From the NCBI GenBank assembly GCA_023853785.1, contig JAJIRX010000876.1, positions 1-64,000 on the forward strand: a stretch of DNA of 64,000 bases, written 5' to 3'. How positions within the stretch are numbered: position 1 is the stretch's first letter; every line of letters begins with the position of its first letter. Shown in pieces: positions 24,131-35,610 of this stretch. The stretch is from Psilocybe azurescens (taxonomy: Eukaryota; Basidiomycota; Agaricomycetes; Agaricales; Agrocybaceae). A program made the translations under genes and the position numbers. The notes under the pieces were generated by a model. The model saw nothing but the letters and a program-made list of their open reading frames with translations, did no database searches and was not told the origin of the DNA.

Positions 24131-25677
24131 ATCCTCATCGCACATGAACGAGAACGATCTGAAGATATTTGAAGAAATGTCCAGACCGACTTGAACAGTG
24201 ACGGCCAATCAAGCTCATGCGTGCTCTTAACTCAAAAGGATGACTAAGCGTCCCCGTACCTTTCCACCGGTGAATTTCATGCTCAACCGAATTCCACGCC
24301 AGAGTATGAATCATATGAGGTGAGTGGAGAGGTTCTCCTTTCTTATACGCTGCTTGCTCTAATTACATCTTCATTCATGACGAACTGTTTACCTCAATCT
24401 CAAGCCGCAGAAGATGATAGTACGAAGCTTCATTTGAATAGCAATACACGGGATATCTGGTCTATGGGCGCCTATCTATAACGGAAGATGCTTCATGTTG
24501 CATCTTCATGACTCTTTGCTACTCCAGTATGCTTCCTCCAGGCCACACTTTGTCCTTAATCCTCTCGAGTCCTGGATGTCTCGACCGTCGATCTGGTATT
24601 ATAGGCTTTAGAGCCGCTTATCTCATTCAAGGGAGTCATTCTGGCTTGTGTGGACGCATAGGCATAAGGACCCGAGACCGCACCCTTCTCATATTGATCT
24701 TGCATGAATGTCATAGCCTGCCAGTTATCCTAATTTTGGAAAGGGTGGTGCAGAAGATGCTTCTACGGGCTTGATTAGGACTGAATTCGTGGTATTATGA
24801 AGGACGCCAGGAGTCCAGAACCCATGGAATGTCCCCGTTCCCGCATGTCCATTGACAGCACTGTGGTGATGGTAATCCACGGATGATTCTATCCACCCAT
24901 CTATCTTGTACCGGTCAACTTATCGCAGCTTATTACTTGCTTGAAAAGACTCGGAGGCAGGCAGCTGCTCTCCCGTCAATTCTGAGTATCATCTATTAAC
25001 CGCTATGTGCTTGACAAACGAAGGAAGCGACATGGAATGGATCTTCCACTCATCGGCGACAAGGATGCTACTCTCTGAGGATTGTTCTCACTAGCTATCT
25101 AAAATGCTCGAATTCACGGAGGTACCGTATAACTCCATATGCCCGCCCACTCATTGATCTTGTACTGGTTCACCCATCCAGACCTGCTTGAAATAACTTC
25201 GAGGTTTATGTGCTTTCCATTCAATCGAAGGGTTGTTAACATCCGCCTTGTTCGAACCCCCCGGTGGAACTAGCAATCTGGATACTCCCTCTAAATAATT
25301 TCTCATATGTTGTCTATCATGTGGGACTTCTTCGAGTGTGCCACTTAGTAACGATATCGCTTGATCCCACAGAATGTCACGAAAAGTCGCAATGGAGTCA
25401 TAAATAACCTACGGTGACAAAACACCTCATTAAAACGATAGGGTTTATATCGAGAAGATAGGTAACTAACAATAGGTACTACATCGAGCAGGCGAGTTGA
25501 CTATCAAAAACATATTGAGCATAATAGGTACAATACCAAGTCTGAACGAGTTCTGAGTATATATCCAGGCATTGATGAAAAGAAAAGTGAAAGGAAAATA
25601 AAAACTGGGTTACCAAAAAATAGAAAAACGTCTTTAATAAGCAGAGATACGACACGGACGCTAAAAAGACGAAGCTA
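24131..25677. other. Gene-poor; possible kinase-like remnant
   Basis: No intact gene. At about 24270-24480 a broken plus-strand reading includes TPEYESYEV and, after a frame or intron break, TRDIWSMGAYL, which resembles the APE-to-DxW segment of a protein kinase C-lobe. The resemblance is short and may be chance. The rest shows no signal. Confidence 0.2.
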
Positions 25678-26231
25678 TCACTGAACGCCCTCTGGCTTCT
25701 TCGCAGCATTCTTGATATTGCCCGTCAGGCTCTTATGAATGAATGGAAGGACACCTCCACCGGCAATCGTTGCTCGTACAAGAGTATCGAGTTCTTCGTC
25801 ACCACGGATGGCAAGTTGCAAGTGGCGAGGGGTGATACGCTTGACGCGAAGATCTTTCGACGCGTTTCCTATTAAATGATTAGTCGAGATCATGTAATAT
25901 TAGACGAGATTCGAATTGAACGTACCGGCAAGTTCCAACACCTCCGCCGTAAGATATTCGAGAATGGCTGTAGTGTATACGGCAGCTTTCGCACCAATGC
26001 GCACGTTATGCTGAGTTCGTTGTTTGAGGTAACGATGGATACGACCGACAGGGAACTACGCGGGTTTCATTAAATCGTTGTGGAAAGCCACATTGAAGAT
26101 AAACACACTTGAAGACCTGCTCTCATACTTCTTGTTTGCACAGAGCGTGGTTGAGCGGGTTGAGCCATGCCTGGAGCGGTTGTGCCCGATTTCGACTTGC
26201 CACCACCACTGGCTTTTGCTTTAGGAGGCAT
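25678..26231 (-). CDS. HTZ1: Histone H2A.Z
   Basis: Three exons (26109-26231, 25926-26055, 25678-25868) give an intact 147-residue protein. The tail [20 protein letters not shown] is followed by the full histone fold: [20 protein letters not shown], then [20 protein letters not shown], then [45 protein letters not shown] and the [20 protein letters not shown] segment distinguish H2A.Z from canonical H2A, which carries a different docking domain. It replaces H2A in nucleosomes near promoters and is deposited by SWR1. Introns are 53 and 57 bp and phases agree. It is transcribed divergently from eIF2D. No indels were found. Confidence 0.95.
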
Positions 26232-26634
26232 CTCGTATAATTTTGGGGGTTACGTGGCTAGAAAAGAGAGATAAAAAGCTATGGAATGACTCGGAATTAG
26301 CAACATGGTACGAAAGGAGAGACAAGACGCGTTCTGAACTGTACAGACCTGGAATTGCCTTGAAAATTCCGATTCCTAATCTCCTAGTGCACTGAAGTAT
26401 GTATATTTCAGTTAAAGACACATCTGTGGCAAAATGAGCAGGACAAACAGGGAGGAACGCGAAACAGACAAAGATGGTGGTGGTTCCAAAGGAAGACGTA
26501 TTGACGCGTATTTGGTAATTTCGCACATTCTTGGTGATCAACGAAGATCACATGGCATTTTCAAGCACTAGTTGCTGACTAAGAATCTAATCTCCTTCAA
26601 CGATGTTGGACACTCTGCTTCTTCAATCTGAACC
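26232..26634. promoter_or_regulatory. Shared divergent promoter of H2A.Z and eIF2D
   Basis: The 403 bp between the two start codons must hold both promoters and 5' leaders. I see no clear TATA box facing either gene, as is usual for housekeeping genes. Confidence 0.5.
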
Positions 26635-29191
26635 ATGTTCAAGAAACCCCTGAGCAACCTTAAAACCTCTGCGCCTCTCAGGAGCTCAGATCGTCGAAAG
26701 CTGAAACAGCGGGTGACCACAGCCTACAATCTGACATTGGAAGAGGGGGACGTTTTGGTTCCAGATGGGATTTTATCTGTCAAGTTCAGCACTCATGTCG
26801 ATGAGCCCGGGGTGAGTTTCTTGGTGATTAAAGGGGTCAGGGGTCCAGTTTATGGAGGATTCTGGATTGGTTGGACTGGGTTTTGGCAGAACCCATTTAG
26901 GGGTGGTCAGCGTACCCAGTTTGGGGGTGGCTTAGGTTTTCAACACCATACCAAAACCCTTCGCGAAAGCGCCTAGAGAGGCAAATTTGAAAAATGATTG
27001 CAGGGGTTGTATATATTTCCAGGATTCTCTGAAGGTACCTTTTCAATTTTATTTCGAAAACACAATCTGAAAAATCATCCACTCTATTCGATACCTGTTT
27101 CCACACCTTTTAACTTGTGTTTTTGAATGAAATCGTCAAAAGATAATACCGGAGAAGACTGAAAACCCAACCTATCGAAGCCCCTTGGCGACTGTTGCGG
27201 CTTTTTGAACCGAATTCTATTAAAACTGGCCCACGACCATGCACTCTGACCGCTCCATGTTTTTCTGTTACGTTCTAATCTGATGAATCATAGGTTGCTT
27301 ATCTTAGTGTCGATGGCGATCCGCTGTGGTTTACCCTTGGGAAGGGAACAGATTTGGATCTGATTCCAACGATCTACACGCTGTGGAAGAAACGGGATTT
27401 AGTGCCTGTTCTGTCCACACCATCAGCTGTAACACCAATCCTAATCGGAGGTGCAGACCTGATGATACCCGGAGGTTGGTTACATCGCAATATACCATGA
27501 CTTTACTGACTTTCCTACCCAAGCCAGTCATTCACTGTCCGCCCGCACTTCCGGAACATCAGATTGTCGCTATCAAGCAGTTTGTTAGAAAAGATGGACA
27601 GCCGTTTTTGTCTCCGCCAGTAGCGATAGGGTGGATGGCACTGCCTAGCGACCAGTTACGAACTGCTGCGAAGGAAAAAGGAAAGGCGGTGCACATAGCA
27701 CATACATGGAAAGACCACCTATGGGATATGGGCTCCAAGCCGGATATTCCTGAAGACACCCTTTTAAATTTAGGCTCTGCGGAGGAGGCACCTGGAGATG
27801 CAAGCGAAGATGAGGATCCCACTCCTCCTCCCCAGAGTGAAAGCCCTTTCGGTTCTACCCCGGAACCGTCTGGAGCATCGCAGAGTGTATCATATACGGC
27901 CGCAGAAATCACGGAACTCCTTGACCAAGCTTTACTACAGGCCATCAGGACTGCATTGAAGAGCCTCCCAGCATCGTCATTTCCCATACCTGCGACACAG
28001 TTCTACTCGAACTATATCCTCCCATCTCGGCCTGCTTTTCCCACTCTCGTCGTCTCGCCAGCCGGATTCACACCATCTTCCTCGAATGAGCCGCCAACAG
28101 TTACAACCGATATTACAATCAAGACGTCCACTCATAAATCACTGACTACGTTCCTTAAAGCTGCCGAGAAGAACTCGTTGCTCACCCTGAAACCGCCTCA
28201 GAAGAACCAGCCGGATGTTCTTGTAACGTCAGTCAACACCTCGCATCCGAGCGTTGATGCACATACGACTTTTGCGACGCTAAAAGATTTCGAAACGACG
28301 GCTGCCAAGAAAGCCGCGAGGGAGGAGAGGGAGAGGGAGAGCCGAGAGGGGAAGGAAATTGAGATTCGAGAGCTGTGGAAGCCGCATCAAACGAGCGTTA
28401 ACTTGTTCGAAGGGATGGGCGGAAGGTGAGCATCCCCGATCACATCAAATGAACTTACATTTATTCGTCTTCAGCAAAACCGAGCTCTATACAATCCCTG
28501 AAATTCGGGCGCTAGTTAACAACTACATCATGGCGCACAATCTCGTGAATGCACGGGAGCAGGCGTACATCAACCTGGACGATCTTCTGTATTCCTGTGT
28601 ATCGGCAAAGCAAAAGGCTGGTAAAGCGAAGAACAAGGATTCAGATCAGGCGGAGACGGAGACACCTCGGTTCATGAAAAGAGACGAGCTCACAAAGAAC
28701 ATTGCTGCGAAAATGCAGAGCTGGTATGAGATTAGAGCGGAGGGCAGGAATCCTGTTACAAAGTGAGATTGGTCTCGCCAGATACTACCTTTCTGGAGCT
28801 CATATCGTCGCAATATAGGAAAGGGAGCCTATCGCCTGTGCAAGTAGTCATGAAAGTTCGACAAGGACGTAAAGCGTCGACGTTGATAACGGGCTTTGAA
28901 CCCTTCTTCGTCGATGCAGAGGATATGGCAGAGGATCTGCGTAAAGTCTGCGCTGGTGCCACGTCCGGTATGTCTCATACTTGACCGATGATTTATTTTA
29001 TAATTTGAGTTGTTGACTGATGATTGTTTAATCTCATACTTGTAGTTTCATCTGTTCCCGGTAAGCCTGCAGGTTCGGGGCTGGAGGTTCTTGTACAGGG
29101 CAAGCAGTCGACGGCTGTGGTGGAGTACTTTACGGCGAAAGGCGTTCCAAAGAAATGGATCGAGGTCACGGATTTGTCTGGGAAGAAGTAA
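26635..29191 (+). CDS. TMA64: Translation factor eIF2D / Tma64 (ligatin)
   Basis: Six exons (26635-26811, 27294-27474, 27528-28425, 28475-28762, 28819-28967, 29046-29191) give an intact 612-residue protein. MFKKPLSNLKTSAPLRSSDR is the family start. The PUA-like region includes DGDPLWFTLGKGTDLIPTIY and ILIGGADLMIPG. A Pro/Ser/acidic linker precedes the winged-helix and SWIB/MDM2-like part (LYTIPEIRALVNNYIM). The C-terminus is a SUI1 domain: GSLSPVQVVMKVRQGRKAST, then LITGFEPFFVDAEDMAEDLR, ending VPKKWIEVTDLSGKK. eIF2D delivers initiator tRNA independently of GTP and removes tRNA and mRNA from post-termination 40S subunits. Intron 1 is 482 bp, about nine times longer than the other four (49-78 bp). 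Confidence 0.95.
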
Positions 29192-29564
29192 TCTAAATCG
29201 TGAAGAATCGGATTGTATTATGTATGGTATACTTCTATAAACGTACCCAAATGATCTGCGATTCAGTGCCTCGGACACCAATTGCTTGCAACAGCCGGGT
29301 ACTAAACTTAAACGTCAGCCACATTCCGAGCCCACCAACGGCCGGCACGTTTTGAGATTGCGTTCACGTGAAGGATGATATTTCCCAAATGGTCGCGGAC
29401 TGTCAGCCACATCTTCAATTCTCTTCCTTTTACCACCACAACGCTTTGGAGATCATTCCGAGCAGTAAGTCAATCATTCTCCTATACAACTCAGCCCAGC
29501 CTCTTAGTCGTTTTATTCACTCCATTGCAGCATCATCTACTATTCCAAACTACCTCTCATTCTA

Positions 29565-31432
29565 ATGTCACCCAGTTCACGTCTTAGCTCTCGCCGAAAC
29601 TCGTCCGGTGGTTTCAAACCGTATACGCGTGGAGTGACACCCATAATGCTCTCTTCCATGTCTGATGGCTGTCAGGACAAGCCGTCTAACAATACGGAGA
29701 GACCTGGGTTCCCGACGTACGCTCAGTACAAGCAAGTCGAAGCGACGTATCTTCACTCGCTTACGCCTCGTAGACAAGGGAAGGCTCTCATCTCTCAGGC
29801 CCTATTCGATAGAATATGGGACGTTCTGCATCAGCCAGAATCTCAAGGAGAGACCGCTCAATTTCGTTTCTGGGCTCGGAAGATGTTCACCCTCAGCAAG
29901 AACCATCGTACCAGTCTTGGCATCGACGAGAATGGGGATGAGGCGCCTCAGGAGGTGCTACTTCATGATAACCTTCTTGTCGCTATACAAGAGCAGCTTT
30001 ACGATCTCCTATGCTACTGTCACGGGAGCACTGGTCACGGTGGACGCGATAAAACCTGCGCCTTGATCCGAAAGCATTACACTTGGGTGCCAAAGGATCT
30101 CGTCTCAAACTTCATCAAAGCCTGCCCGACCTGTATCATGAAAAATGTGGCAACCCTGATGGTGCGGCTGCGATGGCTCAGATTGCGGACGCGAAGCCTG
30201 AGGAGTCCCCCTTTCCCGTTCTTCGTGACTTTTTCCAGCAGAATATGTATCACTCGGACAGCGCTGTCGCTGCGAATTCTTCCGGAGAGGAACATGCTTT
30301 GCCTTGGACGCTCATGGGCGGAGGACCGAGAGATACTCCCGTGCCTCCAACCATGCTTGAGGATGACCCGCTTGAGACCGCGTATCGCGAAGCCATTCTC
30401 CGTGCTCGAGGAGGAGTCAAAAATCTTTCTGGTTCTGATGCATCTGCTCCGAGAGTCTTACAGAGCTATCCGATGGTTCGCGAAGTATCTCTCTACAAAG
30501 GTCTTCCGAATGGATGGCAATATCGCCATAGCGATTACGCCACTGCCCATGCTGAGTTCATGAGGACGAAAGACTTACCTGCTGTCGAGGAGTTCACGCC
30601 GCATGGGACTCGTGTGCAGCGACCTCGCATCCCTAGCATCTTACCGCTCTGGGGTCCGGACAAGTTCCCGAATCCCGAGTATGAGGAGCATGATCTAGCC
30701 TACCATGATTCGGAAGGCATTCTTGCGATGGACCGCACCATCTCTTCTAGCCAAGGAGAAGACGGACATTCTTCTGCGGCGACGATGCATTATTTGCTCA
30801 TGTCGTCCGAGATGTCGTCTGAGCCGAAGGAAGGGAAGGAGGAGTACATTCCACGCATCGATCCGGTGCTCATGGCATTCTCTGCACATGCGTCCTCTCA
30901 GGAACAGAACACCGCACAGGAACAGAATCAAGGCCATGGGTTTCAGACCGAACCTGAGCATCTTGGCTCGGGAGCTCCTCCACAGCACGATTCGTCTGAT
31001 TTGGGTTCTACCACGAACTTCCCTTCGTCCTCATCTATAAAACGCGCAGCTGCGCCTCTGCGCCTCAACATTGATTTCCCTAATGAGAGGACTCTGCAGG
31101 CGTTGCTGGCTTATCGCGAGAGCATGGACGAAGGCAACGTCACACCTGACAGCCCTCTAGCTAGCGTGTGGAACGTTGGAAACCCTAGTCCAGCGAGCAG
31201 CGAAAGCTCGTCAAGCTCACAGCTGTCTGCGTTCCCTTTAAGCAGCACGGGGACGACCCCTGGCAGCTCGGCGCTCACGACCCCTGTCGACGAGTGCGGT
31301 AGCGATGGCAAGGCTGGCAAGGCCACTGACAGTCTCGGTAAAGGTAAAGGAAAAGAAAGCAGCATTCTTTCTAAAGCCAGGGGAGGCCACTTTGAGTCGC
31401 GCCATCGAGGCGGCCTGCGAGATATGACGTGA
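29565..31432 (+). CDS. Stand-alone integrase-type H2C2 zinc-finger protein, one indel
   Basis: The N-terminal part (FPTYAQYKQVEATYLHSLTP, then LISQALFDRIWDVLHQPESQ) leads into a retroelement-integrase-like zinc-binding module: YDLLCYCHGSTGHGGRDKTC, LIRKHYTWVP, then KACPTCIMK. The spaced His-His and Cys-x2-Cys fit the H2C2 finger. There is no reverse transcriptase, RNase H or DDE core nearby. A long Ser/Pro/acidic C-terminal region follows. The frame changes within the A run at 30141-30145, immediately after CPTCIMK; one more A would join both halves into about 623 residues. Related single-finger host genes occur in mushrooms, so this is probably a domesticated integrase fragment that may bind DNA; that role is inferred. 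No intron is evident. Confidence 0.65.
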
Positions 31433-31653
31433 TTCTATCTTGGCTGTTCTTTCGATTTGTGTTGGTATGATACCCTACTATCCATCTATCCATCTGCGTC
31501 ATCCATTTCATTGTCTACTATAAACATGTACCCATCTATATCTGATATTATAATTATATACGCATTGTGACCGTTTTTGCCGGGCAAGAAATTGAATGGG
31601 AGCTCAAAGTTGTTGAGTTGTTGAATTTCGAAGATGACATCCGCCTTTCCAAA

Positions 31654-31800
31654 TTAAAAGTAAATCCAAGTACTACTGAACTTTCTAACCGATATGTAAT
31701 ATTCAGAGGATGATTTCCCTACAACCCTCAGCGCCTCTTCAACTATAATTTCCAAACCTGACATCTCTTCAAGAAATAGAGGCGCCGCCTCAATAGTGTA
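31654..31800 (-). pseudogene. Relic of an F-box/LRR-like gene C-terminus
   Basis: The minus strand reads APLFLEEMSGLEIIVEEALR and stops at 31654-31656. It resembles the C-terminal FLEDLSLFGLKILWARYG of the gene at 32035-33618 and FLEELTGLRIMWTKWG of the one at 20802-22344. It lies just upstream of, and inverted to, the intact paralog, suggesting a third, mostly deleted copy. Confidence 0.4.
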
Positions 31801-32034
31801 CGGCGTTGAATTCATGCAAGAAGGGGGTGTGTCATGTAGTTTTAAGTTTCGGCAACCCCAATAGGCACGCTATTGCAGTCGGAGAATTAAACTGAAAAAC
31901 TGCTCTGGTCTTCTACTTAGAAGTTAGCATACGTAAGTACTTGACCAGTGCATTACTCACAGCAAAAGTCGTGGGCCTTGACACTTTTGTCCGATCCCAT
32001 GTCTAGTCGGCCAGGACCTAGCTTTCGATACAGC

Positions 32035-33618
32035 ATGGAATCTACATCAGCCCTTCCTATATACAGAATCAACGACGACATTCTATCACTGATCGTTCAG
32101 ATCAATGCGAATATGTTCGAGAACAAAGGCGCTTTTCTATTTACACGGAATGCTTCTCAGGTATGCCACACCTGGCGCCAGGCATTATTAGCATCACCCT
32201 CAGTCTGGGCTCGATTACTCGACATAGATCAGTTGCGGCACATGCCAGAGTGGTGGGGGCACGAAGTTCTACGACGAGCCAGCACTGCTCCACTATGGAT
32301 CAAGAGTACAGAAGTCGGAAGGTACATGCAAAGGGAGGTTGGATTTCTTCTTCACGTACTCGACACCCGGTGGAATAACGTGGAAAGGCTGTATATTCGT
32401 ACAAGTACTGTCGAAGGGACGAAAGTAACGCATCATGACTGGAATGCTTTGTTTCGACCTGCACCGTTGCTTAAGGAGTTAGGTCTTTACATCTCTGGCC
32501 TGGAAGATGCGGTATTTGACTTCCCATTGCTCGGAGATAGCGCACCGTCCTTGCGCGTATTTCGAGCGAAAGATGTCAAGTTCAGCGCTCGGGCAACTTG
32601 GCTGAATGGCTTGCGCTCCGTCACTGTCGGAAACAGTAGCCTCCCGGAAATTATGCAGATATTACAGGGAGCACCGCTTCTTGAGTACCTCCGGATAGAA
32701 AAGCTCGATGGAGAGGGAAATGTAAAACAGCAGGCTTTACCAATTGTACGACTCCGTCACCTCAAGCACCTCGATATCAGCTCATCCCAGCTCCGCGTCT
32801 GTTCTTCTCTGCTAGAATGCCTTACGATTCCTCCCAACTGCTCTCTAATAATTACGCGCATGTTCATTCCAACAAAGGACACACTCGAATATATTCTGAC
32901 CGACCTCCTTCACCCGCTCTCGCAATTCATGGATCGGTATCTCGCCTTCCATAATTCTAGCACGATATCCATTACACACAGCTCAAAGATTTTTTCGTTA
33001 AAGGACAACTCATCTCCAGAAGAAGACTCAACATGTTTCGCTCTAACGATATGCTTGGAAGGCAAGACCGGATTTACACCATACGTGCTCGACATTATCA
33101 TAGGCGCGTTCTCCCCGGCGTTGTCGAGAACAGCCTTCCTAAAATTTGGAACATTCAGAGCACCAACGGGAATTATTGACGTCCTAATTTCCTTTCTTCC
33201 TCAATCCCCCATGATAAGGACCCTCGAAACCGATGAGCGCTTCATCCTCCATCTCTTCGAGACGCAAGAGGATAGCACCGAGCTCCTTCTACCAAATCTA
33301 CATACCATCAAGCTTGATACGTTCAACGTGTCATTCCTCGGGTGTTTTGGTGGGAATAATGAGGAGAACCGCTCGGCGCTGGTTGATTATCTTGTCTTAC
33401 GGAGTGAAGCAGGGAAGCCTATCAACATCTTGGATCTCACCCAATGCTCAGATCTAGATGTCAATACTCTCATTCCTTTCCTCGAGGACTTGAGCCTTTT
33501 CGGGTTGAAAATCTTATGGGCGCGATATGGCATGTCGAACTCTATCCAACAATTCGAACATGTCTGTGAGGGAAGTGGGCTCGACATGGCTTCAAGGTTT
33601 GTGCTTTCCCATCTCTAA
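32035..33618 (+). CDS. F-box/LRR-like protein, intact paralog
   Basis: A 527-residue single-exon protein. The F-box at the N-terminus reads YRINDDILSLIVQINANMFE, then NASQVCHTWRQALLASPSVW. The following 400 residues contain irregular leucine-rich segments, such as WNALFRPAPLLKELGLYISG, then LRHLKHLDISSSQL and NILDLTQCSDLD, typical of mushroom F-box proteins with degenerate LRRs. It probably acts as an SCF substrate adaptor. In-frame ATGs also exist at 31948 and 31999. I chose 32035 because MESTSALPIYRIND aligns with the start of the paralog at 22344, which has two frame breaks where this copy has none. Confidence 0.75.
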   Translation: MESTSALPIYRINDDILSLIVQINANMFENKGAFLFTRNASQVCHTWRQALLASPSVWARLLDIDQLRHMPEWWGHEVLRRASTAPLWIKSTEVGRYMQREVGFLLHVLDTRWNNVERLYIRTSTVEGTKVTHHDWNALFRPAPLLKELGLYISGLEDAVFDFPLLGDSAPSLRVFRAKDVKFSARATWLNGLRSVTVGNSSLPEIMQILQGAPLLEYLRIEKLDGEGNVKQQALPIVRLRHLKHLDISSSQLRVCSSLLECLTIPPNCSLIITRMFIPTKDTLEYILTDLLHPLSQFMDRYLAFHNSSTISITHSSKIFSLKDNSSPEEDSTCFALTICLEGKTGFTPYVLDIIIGAFSPALSRTAFLKFGTFRAPTGIIDVLISFLPQSPMIRTLETDERFILHLFETQEDSTELLLPNLHTIKLDTFNVSFLGCFGGNNEENRSALVDYLVLRSEAGKPINILDLTQCSDLDVNTLIPFLEDLSLFGLKILWARYGMSNSIQQFEHVCEGSGLDMASRFVLSHL

Positions 33619-33668
33619 GCGAAGCATCAAGCATCGGCTGATGGACAACGGCCACACCTCCAAGTACT

Positions 33669-34226
33669 TTGGCAAGGCACGCGCCCTCTGTGCCTTCATT
33701 TGCAACAAGCTCCGAATCCGATTCGGATCAGGAAACGGATGTCAGCAGCAGCAGCACAGTCCACCAAACAGAGTGCAATTTCTCCACTCACATTTATGCG
33801 CCCTCCTTCGTACAGTGTCGAACGGATCACAGTATCCCTTCTGTGCCGGGGAGGGAGATTGTAGCGCCTACTTTCTTACTGGGTCAACGGCGCGTTGATG
33901 CAGATGTACAATGGGAGTATGAGTTGAGGAACCTAGATTCGCACGCGTCGCGGGTGAAGCTTGAGGAGCAGGCGAAACCCAACGCTTCTAAGGAACAGCT
34001 CCCTCAAAGCAGCCTCGGCGTTTGGAGGACGGAAGGCGCAATTGGGAATGGACTTTTTAGTCACTTGCTGGGAGCGGCGTCATTGTATGGACATCTAGAG
34101 CCTAGTGGACGGCGCATTTTGTATTATCTTTCTTCTGTAAGGGTAGTCGTCAATGGATTGTGGACTTTGAAGTTTGTAGTCGTACAACGAACATATATTA
34201 TCTGGACTTTGGAATCGGTATGCTAA
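33669..34226 (+). CDS. Hypothetical protein
   Basis: A 185-residue frame begins 51 bp after the F-box gene stop. The N-terminal half is Ser/Asp/Glu rich (SSESDSDQETDVSSSS) and the middle is charged and helical (VDADVQWEYELRNLDSHASR). A possible donor (GTAAGG at about 34136) suggests that the hydrophobic end may be intron read-through. No family is recognised. An overlapping frame at 33527-33898 has less natural composition, so I prefer this one. Confidence 0.3.
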   Translation: MARHAPSVPSFATSSESDSDQETDVSSSSTVHQTECNFSTHIYAPSFVQCRTDHSIPSVPGREIVAPTFLLGQRRVDADVQWEYELRNLDSHASRVKLEEQAKPNASKEQLPQSSLGVWRTEGAIGNGLFSHLLGAASLYGHLEPSGRRILYYLSSVRVVVNGLWTLKFVVVQRTYIIWTLESVC

Positions 34227-34980
34227 TTATAACAAAAAGGATTCAAGCTGGTCTCGTCTGTCTCCTCGGATACTCCATATCCTCGAAGTACGCTTCCCTT
34301 CAGAATCAAACGATCATCAATGATAGATAAATCATTACTACCGGCATATCTGACGGCTCACAAAGAGTGAAATAAATAACCATAGAACGAGTTTCATGAT
34401 TAACGAATCTACTAGTGGGTTAGAACTAGGAAGAGAGATGTTTCGGGAGAAGATTTCAGTTTTCGGGAGAAGGACCTATCCATAACTGAGAGTTGCTAAT
34501 TTTGTCACCGTCAAAGTCTTCCATGAATATCGTCATGCCTAAAATAACACCCCGGGGATGGGTTTTAGTGCTTTTATTGACCAGATTTTCAAACGTATGA
34601 AGGTCATAAGTAATCTAGAAGTAAAATAAGACTGAAATTTTCACCATTCAGAGAGAATACAGGTTTACAGTCAATTAGATGTCGTAACTACTATTAGCAC
34701 TCTTCACTGCCGCTTTGACTAGCAATTCGAGGAACAAATCGATAAGACATACTGCTTCTATTTCTCCGTGATAATAGAGCCCATATTGATCGGAGCTTTC
34801 ACTTTCAGATCATACGAAACTACAGTGATGTTGGTAGATACAGAGGCACCCAAAGCTGAGCGAGTGACTCTGGCACGTCAGCCATCCCATACAATTTATT
34901 TATCCAATAAATCGCCGTCGAACTGTCTTCTAACATTCTTTTCAGTCTGGTACGCGAGCTGAGTCCAGACAGTGCTTCAC
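34227..34980. repeat. Upstream flank of secreted-protein copy B
   Basis: From about 34260 the sequence matches, with divergence, the upstream blocks of copies A and C-F: the TTCAGAATCAAACG block, the TTTTATTGACCA block near 34573, and the AGCTGAGCGAGTGACTC block near 34854. It holds no gene of its own on the plus strand. Confidence 0.7.
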
Positions 34981-35016
34981 AGAGCCAGTAACCGATCTTC
35001 CTTCAGTGTGAAATGG

Positions 35017-35023
35017 TATAAAG
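35017..35023 (+). promoter_or_regulatory. TATA box of copy B
   Basis: TATAAAG, 96 bp before the ATG, in the same context (AAATGGTATAAAGAGCG) as copies C-E. Confidence 0.65.
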
Positions 35024-35112
35024 AGCGCCCATTTTCTGTTCAGGTCTTCAGCAGTTCAATCACTAGCTAAAGCAACAAGCTTCCAAACACGCTTCATTCT
35101 CAACTATCAATC

Positions 35113-35610
35113 ATGTACTTTACCGCCAAGTTCACCAGCATCCTTTTGGCCATCACTGCTTCTGCACTGTCTGCACAGTCGGCTGTGATTGAGGCTCGCG
35201 TGAGTTTATGAGCGCACTCGACTACCACTGCCCATCAATTAATAAATGTTTCTCTATCCCACAGACTGATCTTGCCCAGCTATCTGTTGTCTTCTTTGAC
35301 GACGTCAACTTGACTGGGGCAGCATATTCTCCCGATAGCCTCGTCCAAGCCGTTTGCACCACGCTCCCTGGGGATTGGCTTGACAGGGCGGAGAGTGTCC
35401 TCATTGGCACCGGATTTACTTGCACATTCTTTGGGTACGTATCACAATTTTTGGAGTCATTTAGAATTTCTTGTCTAATCTGTCGTCGGTTTGGCTAGAT
35501 TCCAAGGTTGTGAGGGACCCGGAACTACGCTGTCTGGAACCATCACGTCACTCCCCAACCCTTCCCTTTACGATAATGTCGAGTCCTTCTCCTGCAATAA
35601 GGCATTGTAG
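35113..35610 (+). CDS. Small secreted beta/gamma-crystallin-like protein, copy B
   Basis: Exons 35113-35199, 35265-35434 and 35499-35610; intact, 122 residues, introns 65 and 64 bp. It has the same signal peptide and four Cys as the other copies. It is the most diverged intact member: Gln for Glu in the LAELS segment, CTTLPGDWLD for CSTLPGNWLD, and GTITSLP for GTVKSLP. It lies alone, about 9 kb before the tandem cluster, so it probably left the cluster or founded it. Both Greek-key-like motifs (FFDDVNLTG, FFGFQGCEG) are kept. Confidence 0.88.

Noticed and set aside
30130..30150. Programmed ribosomal frameshift in the integrase-finger gene
   Set aside because: The A run is a plausible slip site, but similar one-base breaks occur in many unrelated genes here, so a sequence error is the simpler explanation.
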